A stretch of 64,000 bases of DNA from CAWJMD01 sp963700925 (GTDB lineage: Bacteria; Actinomycetota; Actinomycetes; Actinomycetales; CAWJMD01): assembly GCA_963700925.1 (NCBI GenBank), contig OY969553.1, forward strand, positions 744,001 through 808,000. The letters run 5' to 3'. Of this stretch, positions 8,686 through 17,223 are shown in pieces. Both the position numbers and the translations under genes were made by a program. The notes under the pieces are model-generated. The model was not told where the DNA came from, made no database searches, and was given only the letters and a program-made list of their open reading frames with translations. Position 1 is the first letter of the stretch. Each line of letters opens with the position of its first letter.

Positions 8686-10329
8686 GTGCGCAGCACCATG
8701 CAGGAGCACCCCCTGCTCATCTCGCAGATCCTCGAGTACGGCACCACCGTCCACGCGGACTCGGAAGTGGTGACCTGGACACCGGACGGCCCGCGGCGCT
8801 CGAGCTACGGCGACATGGGACAGGACTGCAAGCGCCTGGCCAACGCACTCGCGCGTCTCGGCGTGGGCGGCGACGAGCGGGTCGCCACGTTCATGTGGAA
8901 CAACGAGGAGCACCTCGAGCTCTACCTGACCGTGCCGAGCATGGGTGCCGTGCTGCATGCCCTGAACATCCGGCTCTTCCCCGACCAGCTGGTGTACGTG
9001 GCCAACCACGCCGAGGACTACCTGGTGGTCGTCGACAACAGCCTCGCGGCGCCCTTCGCGAAGCTGCTCCCCCACCTCAAGACGGTCAAGCACGTCATCG
9101 TCAACGGCCCTGTCCCCGACGACGTGCGGCAGTCGCTGGGCGAGACCGGGTGCGAGGTGCACGACTACCGCTCGATCCTGGACGCTGAAGAGCCAGAGTT
9201 CGAGTGGCCAGAGCTCGACGAGAACCTCGGCGCCGCAATGTGTTACACGTCCGGCACCACGGGCAACCCGAAGGGGGTCGTCTACTCGCACCGCTCGAAC
9301 TTCCTGCACTCGATGCAGCTCGTGATGGCGAGTGCGCTCGGGGTGCGGCAGGGCGACCGCCTGCTCGCGGTCGTGCCGATGTTCCACGCCAACGCGTGGG
9401 GGCTGCCCTACGGCTCCCTGCTGGCGGGAGCCTCGCTGATCATGCCCGACCGGTTCCTCCAGGCGGAGCCACTGGCCGCGATGATCACCGCCGAGAAGGT
9501 GACGGGCGCCGGCGCCGTGCCAACGATCTGGGCCGACCTGCTGCGCCACCTCGACGAGCAGAAGGAGAAGGGCGACCCGGTCGACGTGTCGAGCCTGCGC
9601 GAGGTCATCGTCGGCGGGTCCGCTTGCCCCCCAGCCCTGATGAGGGCGTTCGAGGAGCGCCACGGCATCCGCGTGCTGCACGCCTGGGGCATGACCGAGA
9701 TGTCGCCGCTCGGCACCATCGCGGTGCCCCCCGTCCACGTCGAAGGCGACCTGGCCTGGAGGTACCGCGAGTCGCAGGGGCGGTTGGCCTCCCTGGTGAG
9801 CGGTCGACTGATCGGCCCTGACGGCTCCGAGATGCCTTGGGACGGTGAGGCAGTCGGCGAGCTCGAGGTGAAGGGACCCTGGATCACGGGCTCCTACTAC
9901 CGCGACGACGACCTCGACAAGTTCGACGACGGATGGCTGCGGACGGGTGACGTGGGCTCGTTGACCCACGACGGCTTCCTGCGGCTGACAGACCGAAGCA
10001 AGGACGTGATCAAGTCGGGCGGCGAGTGGATCTCGTCGGTCGACCTCGAGAACGCCCTGATGGCACACCCCAAGGTGCGCGAGGCCAGTGTCGTGGGCGT
10101 TCCCGACGAGAAGTGGGGGGAGCGCCCGCTGGCCACAGTGGTCGTGACCGAGGAGGTCACCGTCATCGAGCTCCGCGACTTCCTGGCCGACAAGGTGGCG
10201 AGGTGGCAGCTGCCCGAGCGGTGGGCGTTCATCGAGGAGGTGCCCAAGACGAGCGTCGGCAAGTTCGACAAGAAGGTGCTGCGCCAGCGTTACGCCGAGG
10301 GCGGCCTGGAGGTGACGACCGTCGAGTGA
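8686..10329 (+). CDS. fatty acyl-CoA synthetase (AMP-binding, medium/long-chain, AlkK-like)
   Basis: A 547-residue ANL-superfamily ligase predicted to form acyl-CoA from a fatty acid, ATP and CoA via an acyl-adenylate. Motifs are YTSGTTGNPKGVVYSHRS near residue 186, HAWGMTEMSPLG near 330, GWLRTGDVG near 415, the hinge LTDRSKDVIKSGGEWIS near 430 and the catalytic C-terminal Lys in TSVGKFDKKVLRQ near 525. Overall pattern resembles AlkK-like medium-chain ligases. GTG 8686 is chosen because GAAGGAG lies five bases upstream; ATG 8698 is the alternative. It stands divergent from the Tat-protein unit and 20 bases upstream of the NYN gene. Confidence 0.9.
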   Translation: MRSTMQEHPLLISQILEYGTTVHADSEVVTWTPDGPRRSSYGDMGQDCKRLANALARLGVGGDERVATFMWNNEEHLELYLTVPSMGAVLHALNIRLFPDQLVYVANHAEDYLVVVDNSLAAPFAKLLPHLKTVKHVIVNGPVPDDVRQSLGETGCEVHDYRSILDAEEPEFEWPELDENLGAAMCYTSGTTGNPKGVVYSHRSNFLHSMQLVMASALGVRQGDRLLAVVPMFHANAWGLPYGSLLAGASLIMPDRFLQAEPLAAMITAEKVTGAGAVPTIWADLLRHLDEQKEKGDPVDVSSLREVIVGGSACPPALMRAFEERHGIRVLHAWGMTEMSPLGTIAVPPVHVEGDLAWRYRESQGRLASLVSGRLIGPDGSEMPWDGEAVGELEVKGPWITGSYYRDDDLDKFDDGWLRTGDVGSLTHDGFLRLTDRSKDVIKSGGEWISSVDLENALMAHPKVREASVVGVPDEKWGERPLATVVVTEEVTVIELRDFLADKVARWQLPERWAFIEEVPKTSVGKFDKKVLRQRYAEGGLEVTTVE

Positions 10330-10349
10330 CGGGGGCCTATGGTGCCCTC

Positions 10350-10919
10350 ATGGACACGCCCGAGGGCAAGAGCACCTACCTCATCGTGGACGGCGAGAAC
10401 ATCGACGCCACCCTCGGGGTCTCGGTGCTCGGCCGCCGGCCCAACCCTGACGAGCGGCCTCGGTGGGAGCGCGTCCGCGACTTCGCCGAAGAGGTCTGGC
10501 AGCAGCCCGTCAAAGGCCTGTTCTTCCTGAATGCTTCGTCCGGCCACCTGCCGATGTCGTTCGTGCAGGCTCTGATTGCCCTCGAGTACCGGCCGATCCC
10601 CCTGGCCGGTGCGGCGAGCGAGAAGGTGGTCGACATCGGCATCCAGCGCACGCTGGATGCCATCGGGTCCCGCGACGGCGACGTGCTGCTCGCCAGCCAT
10701 GACGGCGACTTCCTGCCGCATGTCACGAAGCTGCTCGGTGCCGGACGCAGGGTCGGACTGCTGGGCTTCCGCGAGTTCTTCAACTCCGGGTTCTCCGCGC
10801 TGGGCGCCAACGGCCTGGAGATGTTCGACCTCGAGAACGAGGTGGGTGCGTTCACCAGCATGCTGCCTCGCGTCCGGATCATCCCGCTGGAGGAGTTCGA
10901 CCCCGTCCGCTTCCTGTAG
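10350..10919 (+). CDS. NYN-domain (PIN-like) ribonuclease-type protein
   Basis: A 189-residue protein of the NYN family, a PIN-like metal-dependent nuclease fold. Acidic residues expected at the active site are present: LIVDGENID near residue 12, the Asp of IQRTLDAIG near 98, and GDVLLASHDGDFLPHV near 110. Length is full for a single-domain LabA/NYN protein. It follows the acyl-CoA synthetase by 20 bases and is probably co-transcribed, though no functional link is obvious. The RNA substrate cannot be inferred. ATG 10350 is the natural start, in the short gap after the previous stop. Confidence 0.85.
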   Translation: MDTPEGKSTYLIVDGENIDATLGVSVLGRRPNPDERPRWERVRDFAEEVWQQPVKGLFFLNASSGHLPMSFVQALIALEYRPIPLAGAASEKVVDIGIQRTLDAIGSRDGDVLLASHDGDFLPHVTKLLGAGRRVGLLGFREFFNSGFSALGANGLEMFDLENEVGAFTSMLPRVRIIPLEEFDPVRFL

Positions 10920-10943
10920 TCAAGCTGCTGCTTGGGCGCTCGA

Positions 10944-13055
10944 CTACTGGGTGGTCGCCCGCGACCGCCACAGCAGCCACACGAAGTACGGCGCGCCGAT
11001 CATGGCCGTCACCAGACCCGCCGGGATCTGCGCAGGAGCGATCACGCTGCGACCGATCGTGTCGGCCACGCTGACCAGCAGGGCACCGAGCAGAACGGCG
11101 ACCGGCAGCACGCGCGCGTGGCGGGAGCCGACGAGAGCCCTGGCCAGGTGCGGCGCGACCAGTCCGACGAAGCCGACGACGCCGATCGCCGAGACAGCCG
11201 TGGCGGTGAGCAGCGCCGACGCGGCGAGCGCCGCCATGCGGGTCAGCTCCAGCCGCACGCCGAGCACCCGCGGCGTGTCGTCGTCCAAAGACATCAGGTC
11301 GAGCTCGCGACGCAGCATCACGGCCAGAGGGGTGAGCAGGAGCAGCGCGACGAGAACGGGTGCCAGCTGCGGAAGCGTGCGGCCGTACGTCGAACCCGAG
11401 AGCCAGGTCAGCGCGAGCGCCGAGTTCCAGGGGTCGGTCAGCACGATGATGAACGTGATCACCGCCATCGCCCCCGACGAGACTCCGATGCCCACCAGCA
11501 CCAGCCGGTCCGAGCTGAGGCCTCCCCGCCACGACAGCCCGTAGACGACCGAGAAGGCCAGCAGCGCACCGGCACCCGCTGCACCCGACAATGCCCAGAT
11601 GCCGGCCGAAGGCAGCAGGGTGATGACCAGCACCGCCCCGACGCCTGCTCCACCCGTGATGCCGAGAATCCCTGGCTCGGCGAGAGGGTTGCGGCACACC
11701 GCCTGCACGGTCGTGCCCGCCACCGCGAGAGCGGCCCCTGCGAGCACGGCCGCGAGGACCCTGGGCATGCGCGAGTCGAGCACGAACGTGATGGCGCGGC
11801 CCGACCGTCCACTGAACCAGTTCGCGAGGTCGCCGGTGAGCACCCACATGTCACCGGCCAGCATCCCGACGAGAACCGCTCCCAGCAGCAGGACGGACGC
11901 GACGACGACCACGACAGCAGCTGTGCGCCCGCTGCGCAGGCGGCCGCGTGCGCCAGGTGGCTGCCGAGTCGGCCCTGCGTCGCGGTAGCGGCGCGCGAGC
12001 CAGACCAGCAGGACCGCACCGAAGGCCGTCGTGACGACGCCGGTCGGGATGTCCACCCCCGCCTGGCCGCCGAGCACGCTCCGCAGGAGCACGTCGGCGG
12101 TCAGCACCACCAGGACGCCGACGATCGCCGAGAGAGGCAACAGGGCCCGGTGTCTGTGCACGCCTGGCACCACGGTGCCGGCGAGGCGCACCAGCACAGG
12201 CGCGACGATGCCGACGAAGCCGACCGGCCCGGCAACGGTCACCGAGACGGCGCTCAGCAGAACGGCGATCAGCACCACCAGGACCCGCGTCCGGCGGACG
12301 TGGACGCCCAGGACCGACGCCATGTCATCGCCGAGGGCCAGGATGTCGAGGCGTCTACCCAGCACCACCACGCAGGCGACGGCGACCAGGACGACGGGCC
12401 CCAGCCTCGTCACCGCACTGAGGTCACTCTGGATGAGAGACCCACTCTCCCAGGCGAAGAGCCCGATCGTTGACTCCGGGAACATCAGCAGCAGCAGCGT
12501 CGTCACCGCGAAGAGCGCCATCGCGATGGCCGACCCGGCCAGGATCAGCCGGGTCGAGCCGGAGCCACCGGCTGACACAGCCATCACCAGGGCGGCCGCC
12601 GCGAGCCCCCCGATGCATGCCAGGCCGGCCGAGCCCAGCACCGGCAGTGCCAAGCCGAACACCGAACTGGTCACCACGGCCAGGTAGGCGCCCGCGTTCA
12701 CGCCGAGCGTGTCTGGCGATGCGAGGGGGTTTCGTGCCAGCGACTGCATGGCGGCGCCGGCGACCCCGAGCGCGATGCCGACCAGGGCACCCGCGAGCAG
12801 ACGAGGCAGTCGGGAGGCGACGAGCACGGCTGCCGACTCCTCGGTCCCCTGGCCGGAGGCCAGCCGCAGCAGGTCGACAGCACCGACCGTCGACGTCCCC
12901 TGGGTGAGATGGACACCGGCGACCACGACGGTCGCGGCCAGCCCGACCGCGAACAGCACCGCCACGCCGACACGCCGTCCAGGCCTTTCCGCCGAGAGCT
13001 CGACCCGGTCCGCTACCCGCGGACCTGGCACGAGCGACTCGGCGAGCCGGGTCAC
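10944..13055 (-). CDS. ferric siderophore ABC transporter permease, two fused FecCD domains
   Basis: A 703-residue inner-membrane permease made of two FecCD-type domains in one chain, as in FhuB. Each half has about ten hydrophobic segments. Paralogous landmarks occur twice: LAGALVGIALGVAGAAMQSL and LAAVLAGAALAVAGTTVQAV; NPLASPDTLGV and NPLAEPGILGI; the coupling-loop region PVGFVGIVAPVLVR and VVGFVGLVAPHLAR. It would carry ferric siderophores across the membrane with the ATPase and lipoprotein of this locus. Its ATG 13055 overlaps the stop of the upstream binding-protein gene by four bases, so translation is coupled. Confidence 0.92.
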   Translation of the reverse strand: MTRLAESLVPGPRVADRVELSAERPGRRVGVAVLFAVGLAATVVVAGVHLTQGTSTVGAVDLLRLASGQGTEESAAVLVASRLPRLLAGALVGIALGVAGAAMQSLARNPLASPDTLGVNAGAYLAVVTSSVFGLALPVLGSAGLACIGGLAAAALVMAVSAGGSGSTRLILAGSAIAMALFAVTTLLLLMFPESTIGLFAWESGSLIQSDLSAVTRLGPVVLVAVACVVVLGRRLDILALGDDMASVLGVHVRRTRVLVVLIAVLLSAVSVTVAGPVGFVGIVAPVLVRLAGTVVPGVHRHRALLPLSAIVGVLVVLTADVLLRSVLGGQAGVDIPTGVVTTAFGAVLLVWLARRYRDAGPTRQPPGARGRLRSGRTAAVVVVVASVLLLGAVLVGMLAGDMWVLTGDLANWFSGRSGRAITFVLDSRMPRVLAAVLAGAALAVAGTTVQAVCRNPLAEPGILGITGGAGVGAVLVITLLPSAGIWALSGAAGAGALLAFSVVYGLSWRGGLSSDRLVLVGIGVSSGAMAVITFIIVLTDPWNSALALTWLSGSTYGRTLPQLAPVLVALLLLTPLAVMLRRELDLMSLDDDTPRVLGVRLELTRMAALAASALLTATAVSAIGVVGFVGLVAPHLARALVGSRHARVLPVAVLLGALLVSVADTIGRSVIAPAQIPAGLVTAMIGAPYFVWLLWRSRATTQ

Positions 13056-14029
13056 GACGTGACGGCCTCGACCGTGGCGTCGATGAGCTGCTCGGCCGAC
13101 AGGGGCCCACCGAACATCCAGATGCCGTCCGGCAGCCGGTGCACGTCACCGTTGGCCACGAAGGGCAGGGACGTCCAGATCGCGTTGCCGGACAGGCCCT
13201 TCTCGAAGGGGTCGCCGTCACTCGCGTCGTTCGCGTAGTAGAGGAACTCGACGTCCGTCAACACGGTCAGCCCCTCGACGTCGGTCTGCGCCAGGCCGTA
13301 GTCGGGATCGCCCTCGCCGGTCCAGGTGTTCTCGAGGCCGATCTCCTCGCCGATGGCCCCGGCGAGCGAACCCGGGGTGAACATCCTGATCGAGACGGTG
13401 CTGCCGTCGATCCAGCCGTCCGCGAGCACGAAGCCCTTCCCCGTCGCATCAGCTGCCTCCACCGCCTCAGCACCCTCCGCCAGTGCGGCGTCGAGGTCCT
13501 CGAGCAGGGCATCGGCCTCGTCGGTGCGGTCGACGACCTCGGCGACCAGGTTCAGGTTCTCCCTCATCTGCTCGATGGGCTGGGCCGCGTCGGCACCACG
13601 CACCACGAGCACAGGCACGAACTCCTCGATCTGCTCGACGATGTTCGCCGGCAGGTCGCTGGTGGTGATCACCAGGTCGGGGTCGAGCGCGACCAGCGAG
13701 TCGACGCTCGGCTCGCCCCGCATGCCGACGTCGGTGACGCCGTCGTCCAGGGGCGCCGCGCTGACCCAGTTCGTGTATCCCTTCACGTCGGCGACGCCGA
13801 CCGGCATCACGCCGAGGCTGACGAGGTTCTCGACCACGCCCCACTCGAGTCCCACGACCTCGGTCGCCGGGGCGTCGAGCGAGATCGCTTCTCCGCGTGC
13901 GTCAGTCACGGAAACAGGCTTGCCGGGCTCGTTGGCAGCAGCCTCTGTCTGTGGCTCCTCGACGCTGCCACAGGCTGAGAGGCCGATGGCCAGCGAGGCG
14001 ACCAGGGCAGGGATGTACGCAGTCTTCAT
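13052..14029 (-). CDS. ferric siderophore-binding lipoprotein
   Basis: A 325-residue periplasmic_binding_2 (FepB/FhuD type) solute-binding protein. The signal ends SLAIGLSACGS, a lipobox. The mature protein has PVSVTDARGEAISLDAPATE and VGLEWGVVENLVSLGVMPVG, then DPDLVITTSDLPANI, characteristic of siderophore binders with a long backbone helix. It delivers siderophore to the fused permease encoded immediately downstream. It lies 37 bases below the ATPase gene in a single leftward unit controlled from the IdeR box at 14931-14949. The exact siderophore (hydroxamate, citrate or other) cannot be told from sequence. Confidence 0.9.
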   Translation of the reverse strand: MKTAYIPALVASLAIGLSACGSVEEPQTEAAANEPGKPVSVTDARGEAISLDAPATEVVGLEWGVVENLVSLGVMPVGVADVKGYTNWVSAAPLDDGVTDVGMRGEPSVDSLVALDPDLVITTSDLPANIVEQIEEFVPVLVVRGADAAQPIEQMRENLNLVAEVVDRTDEADALLEDLDAALAEGAEAVEAADATGKGFVLADGWIDGSTVSIRMFTPGSLAGAIGEEIGLENTWTGEGDPDYGLAQTDVEGLTVLTDVEFLYYANDASDGDPFEKGLSGNAIWTSLPFVANGDVHRLPDGIWMFGGPLSAEQLIDATVEAVTS

Positions 14030-14066
14030 CGTCGTCCTCGTGTGTGGGGTGAGGCGGTTCGGGGGG

Positions 14067-14924
14067 TCAGGTGGTGATGGGGGCCAAACGGTGCGTGTGG
14101 CGGCCCACCGGGCGTGTCACCGGGCGGCCGGTGTGCGGGTCGAGGGCGACCTCGATGCGGATGCCGTACGTCTCGGTCAGCTCCTCGCTGGTCAGAACGT
14201 CGCCAGGTCGGCCGGTGGCGCGCACCCGTCCGCGGTCGAGCAGCGCCACGGTGTCGGCCACCGCCGCTGCCTGGTTCAGGTCGTGAAGGACCAGGCCCAC
14301 GGCAACGCCGTGGTCGTCGGCCAGCTCGCGGACGAGGTCGAGGACCTCCACCTGGTAGCGCAGGTCCAGGAACGTCGTGGGCTCGTCGAGGAGCAGCACA
14401 CCGGTGTCCTGCGCGAGACACGTCGCCAACCAAACCCGTTGCAGCTCACCGCCGGACAGCTCGTCGACGCCGCGGGCAGCCATCTCGGTGACTCCCGTGA
14501 CGTCCATCGCGCGATCGACGGCCGCGCACCCGCCTGGGTCGTCCGTGCGCCACCGTCCGCGATACGGGTGGCGGCCGTACTCCACGACGTCGCGCACGCT
14601 GACACCGTTCGGTGTGGGGCGGCTCTGCGCCAGCAACGTCACCTGGCGGGCGAAAGCCTTGGTGCTCAGAGCCAGCGCCGAGGTGCCGTCGGGCAGCAGC
14701 ACCTCCCCCGAGGCGGGACGATGGAGCCGAGCGAGAGCCCGCAGCAGCGTGGACTTGCCGCTTCCGTTGGGGCCGACCAGTGCCGTGACCTCGCCGGCCA
14801 CGAGACGGATGGACGCGTCGTGAACCACCGCGTCACCGTGGTAGCTGAGGTTCAGCCCGCGACCCAGGAGGCCGGGCGCCACAGGCGGCGCCGTTGGCTC
14901 CGCGGGAGCCATGGTTGTGGTCAC
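14067..14924 (-). CDS. ferric siderophore ABC transporter ATP-binding protein (FecE/FepC type)
   Basis: A 285-residue ABC ATPase. Walker A GPNGSGKSTLLRAL is near residue 49, Q-loop LLAQSRPTP near 95, signature LSGGELQRVWLA near 153, Walker B GVLLLDEPTTFLDL near 172 and switch His LVLHDLNQA near 206. The DLRYQVEVL stretch after Walker B is usual in iron-siderophore importers (FecE, FepC, FhuC). It is first in a leftward three-gene importer, which is unusual only in that the ATPase precedes the binding protein. Its start is 7 bases from an IdeR box shared with the divergent flavoprotein gene. Confidence 0.92.
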   Translation of the reverse strand: MTTTMAPAEPTAPPVAPGLLGRGLNLSYHGDAVVHDASIRLVAGEVTALVGPNGSGKSTLLRALARLHRPASGEVLLPDGTSALALSTKAFARQVTLLAQSRPTPNGVSVRDVVEYGRHPYRGRWRTDDPGGCAAVDRAMDVTGVTEMAARGVDELSGGELQRVWLATCLAQDTGVLLLDEPTTFLDLRYQVEVLDLVRELADDHGVAVGLVLHDLNQAAAVADTVALLDRGRVRATGRPGDVLTSEELTETYGIRIEVALDPHTGRPVTRPVGRHTHRLAPITT

Positions 14925-14930
14925 GAGTGG

Positions 14931-14949
14931 TGAGGGTAGCCTAACCTAA
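14931..14949. promoter_or_regulatory. DtxR/IdeR-type iron box between siderophore genes
   Basis: The sequence TGAGGGTAGCCTAACCTAA matches TTAGGTTAGSCTAACCTAA at 16 positions, counting the central C against G as a mismatch. It sits between the divergent ATPase (start 14924) and siderophore-interacting protein (ATG 14949). Its last base is the first base of that ATG. One bound repressor dimer pair could silence both directions when iron is plentiful. Confidence 0.85.
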
Positions 14950-15758
14950 TGGCCATGACGCCAACGGTGCCCCTCGCCCCGCAGACGCCCCCCGTCCGAC
15001 AGACGTACGGATGCTTCTCCGTGAGAGTCGTCGGCATTCGGCAGCTGAGCCCGACGCTACGGCGCATCACCCTGGGCGGCGAGGCGCTCACCACCTACCG
15101 GCGCTTCGGCCTCGACGAGTACTTCGGGTTGCTCATTCCGCCTGCGGGACAAGGAGTTCAACTGATCGCGGACGACTCCGAGGACCCGCGCGCGGCCGTG
15201 GCTGCACTGCCTCGGCGGACCCGTCCGCACCTGCGCTGGTACACCGTGCGCGGCCACCGTCCCGAGCTCGGCGAGCTCGACGTCGACATGGTCACCCACG
15301 GAGACAACGGCCGGGCTTCGCAGTGGGCCGAGGGCGTGCGCGTCGGTGACGAGGCCGGCTTCATCGAGTGCGGATACCTGTACGCGCCGCCACTTGATGC
15401 GGGCACCCAGCTCTTCACCGCCGACGAGACCGCCCTGCCTGCGCTCGGGGCCATCCTCGAGTCGGGCACGATCACCGCGCGGACGCGTGCGTTCATCGAG
15501 GTGCCCGACGCCGACGACATCCAGGATCTCGACACCACAGCGACTCTCACCTGGGTCGTGCGGCAGGGGGCCGCTCCCGGTCACGAGCTGCGGGCCTCAC
15601 TGCGGGCCGCCGCCCCGGAGCGACCCGACTATGCCTGGGTGTGCGGTGAGGCGACCTCCGTCGCCCGCATCCGCAGCCACCTGATGCGCGAGGTCGGCGT
15701 CTCTCGCAACCGCATCACGTACTCGGGCTACTGGAACTGCGACCGCCCTCGGCCCTGA
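14949..15758 (+). CDS. siderophore-interacting FAD protein (SIP family ferric-siderophore reductase)
   Basis: A 269-residue flavoprotein of the SIP/ViuB family, which reduces ferric siderophores in the cytoplasm to release Fe(II). N-terminal FAD-binding barrel shows LRRITLGG near residue 40, the C-terminal SIP domain has FTADETALPALGAIL near 157 and the family ending YAWVCGEATSVARIRSHL, then RNRITYSGYWNCDR. Length is typical. It is divergent from the siderophore importer. The IdeR box ends on the A of ATG 14949, so either the mRNA is leaderless or translation begins at ATG 14955, six bases later. Confidence 0.92.
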   Translation: MAMTPTVPLAPQTPPVRQTYGCFSVRVVGIRQLSPTLRRITLGGEALTTYRRFGLDEYFGLLIPPAGQGVQLIADDSEDPRAAVAALPRRTRPHLRWYTVRGHRPELGELDVDMVTHGDNGRASQWAEGVRVGDEAGFIECGYLYAPPLDAGTQLFTADETALPALGAILESGTITARTRAFIEVPDADDIQDLDTTATLTWVVRQGAAPGHELRASLRAAAPERPDYAWVCGEATSVARIRSHLMREVGVSRNRITYSGYWNCDRPRP

Positions 15759-15769
15759 GGCACTCCGCC

Positions 15770-15846
15770 GGGCACAACCGCGGGCAGGTCGGCGCCACTA
15801 CGCCCGCAGGGCGGTCATACCGACGTACTTGCCCGCAGCTGTGCCC
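15770..15846. terminator. imperfect long inverted repeat between convergent genes
   Basis: The left arm GGGCACA...CGCGGGCAGGTCGG (from 15770) pairs with CCGAC...ACTTGCCCGC...TGTGCCC (to 15846), with small bulges. It lies between the convergent SIP and MarR genes. It has no U-tract, as is common in actinobacteria, and could end transcription from both sides. Confidence 0.45.
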
Positions 15847-15863
15847 GCGAGCCGTTCGTCGAC

Positions 15864-16382
15864 TCACGGTGGCTCGGGGTCGAGCAGCAAGGGTGCGCGC
15901 AGCAGCTTCGCCGTGATCTTCCCCAGCTGAGCCGTTTCCGCCTTCGTGAGGCGTGAGAAGAAGAGTCGCTCGAGGCTCTCGAGGTGCGTCGGATGGGCCT
16001 CGGCGAAGACGGCCAGGCCGCGCTCGGTGATGGCCACGTCGATACCGCGGGCGTCGTCGGCGGCGGGCGTCCGCCGGACCAGGTCCTTGCTCTCGAGCTC
16101 GGCGACGAGTCGCGAGACCCGGCTCTGGCTGAGGGGGGCCTGCTCAGCGAGCCTCGTCATCCGGAGGCTGTTGGACGGTGAGTAGAGAGCCAGGTGCAGG
16201 AGGATCTCGTAGGCACGCAGTCCCAGTCCGTGAGCCGCCTGAAGGTCCGCGTCGAGGTCGTGCGCCAGCACCTCGCCCGCCCGAACGAGCCCCAGGAAGG
16301 CCAGCGCTCGGTCGCGCGGGACCCGGACCGGGCCCGCGTCGGCCGGGGCGTGCTTCGATCCCTTGGCGGCTCTGGGCGTCAT
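15864..16382 (-). CDS. MarR family transcriptional regulator
   Basis: A 172-residue winged-helix repressor. The helix-turn-helix is LRMTRLAEQAPLSQSRVSRLV at about residues 72-92, followed by ELESKDLVRR and the wing TPAADDARGIDVAITERG with the DxR motif of MarR proteins. The C-terminal helix supplies dimerisation. It is divergent from the DUF6069 gene, with two near-identical 14-base repeats in the gap, which suggests self-regulation and control of that gene. No Cys or ligand-site signature identifies the inducer. Confidence 0.9.
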   Translation of the reverse strand: MTPRAAKGSKHAPADAGPVRVPRDRALAFLGLVRAGEVLAHDLDADLQAAHGLGLRAYEILLHLALYSPSNSLRMTRLAEQAPLSQSRVSRLVAELESKDLVRRTPAADDARGIDVAITERGLAVFAEAHPTHLESLERLFFSRLTKAETAQLGKITAKLLRAPLLLDPEPP

Positions 16383-16409
16383 CGCACGATGCTAGTCGCC
16401 CAAAGATAC

Positions 16410-16450
16410 TTGCGCATGCATAGGTCTGATGTAGCGTTGCGCACGCATAG
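16410..16450. promoter_or_regulatory. two direct repeats, candidate MarR operator
   Basis: TTGCGCATGCATAG (16410-16423) and TTGCGCACGCATAG (16437-16450) differ by one base and start 27 bases apart. Each contains a near-palindromic GCGCATGC core. They lie 28 bases upstream of the MarR start and before the DUF6069 gene, the expected place for an autoregulatory operator. The regulator-site pairing is inferred. Confidence 0.5.
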
Positions 16451-16533
16451 ACATTCTTCCCAAGGAGGACACTCAGACCACTCAGACCACCCAGTCCCCA
16501 GCCGTCGCCGGACCGGCCGATCGAGGTACCCGC

Positions 16534-16926
16534 GTGCGGAGCCGGCTGGTCGCCGTCGCAGCCGCGACCGCCGCGGCTCTCGTCGTCTGGGTCGTGGCCG
16601 GCCCGGTCCTGGGCAACAGCCTGCGTGTCCAGACGGGACCAGACGCCTCCCCCATGGAGGTCGGGCCCGTTTCCGTGATCGCAACCGCAGTGATCGCCTC
16701 GCTGGCGGGGTGGGCACTGCTCGCAGTCCTCGAGCGACTGGTCGCACGTCCGGCTCGGGTCTGGACGGTCATCGCCGTTGCAGCAGCTGCGCTGTCGATG
16801 GCCGGACCGCTGACGAGTGGGCTGACCACCACAACGACCATCGTGCTCGCAGCCATGCACCTCGTGGTCGCCGCAGTGCTGATCCGGCTGTTCCGTCGGA
16901 CCGGGACTCAGCGCCAGGCGTCCTGA
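16534..16926 (+). CDS. DUF6069-like four-helix membrane protein
   Basis: A small membrane protein of 130 residues from GTG 16534, with four hydrophobic segments: residues 5-27, 45-67, 78-96 and 103-122. The pattern fits the actinobacterial DUF6069 family of unknown function. A perfect AAGGAGG at 16462-16468 precedes an in-frame Thr/Gln-rich stretch from 16471 that looks like the native N-terminus, but no start codon lies at proper distance, so the annotated GTG is a fallback. It is divergent from MarR and likely its target. Confidence 0.6.
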   Translation: MRSRLVAVAAATAAALVVWVVAGPVLGNSLRVQTGPDASPMEVGPVSVIATAVIASLAGWALLAVLERLVARPARVWTVIAVAAAALSMAGPLTSGLTTTTTIVLAAMHLVVAAVLIRLFRRTGTQRQAS

Positions 16927-16940
16927 CGCCGCCTGGAGCC

Positions 16941-17153
16941 TCAGCGGCAGACCCGTGTGTCGTCAGGCCGACTGGTACGTGACCACCGCGCCCAGCAGGA
17001 AGACACGAACGCCCCGGTGATGACGAGGGGCCACATCAGCCGCATCGGTGGCTCGTCCTCGTCCGACACCCGGCGGGCCCACCATCTGAACCACACACCG
17101 ATGCTCAGCGCGAACGCGAGAACCCCAAGCCAGGTGAGGCTGTCGGAGAGCAT
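16941..17153 (-). CDS. small hypothetical membrane protein
   Basis: A 70-residue protein with two predicted membrane segments (SLTWLGVLAFALSIGVWF and MWPLVITGAFVSSCWARW) separated by a charged RRVSDEDEPPMR loop. I do not recognise the family. It lies 70 bases downstream of the YcaQ-type gene on the same strand and convergent with the DUF6069 gene, 15 bases away. Codon use is ordinary for the region. It may be a real small membrane protein, but short ORFs in GC-rich DNA are common. Confidence 0.4.
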   Translation of the reverse strand: MLSDSLTWLGVLAFALSIGVWFRWWARRVSDEDEPPMRLMWPLVITGAFVSSCWARWSRTSRPDDTRVCR

Positions 17154-17223
17154 GTGACGAGGATGGGCGCGGTGCGTGGGCTTGTCGAGAGCAGCCGTCC
17201 TGCACGTTGCGGGATCCTTCGGA

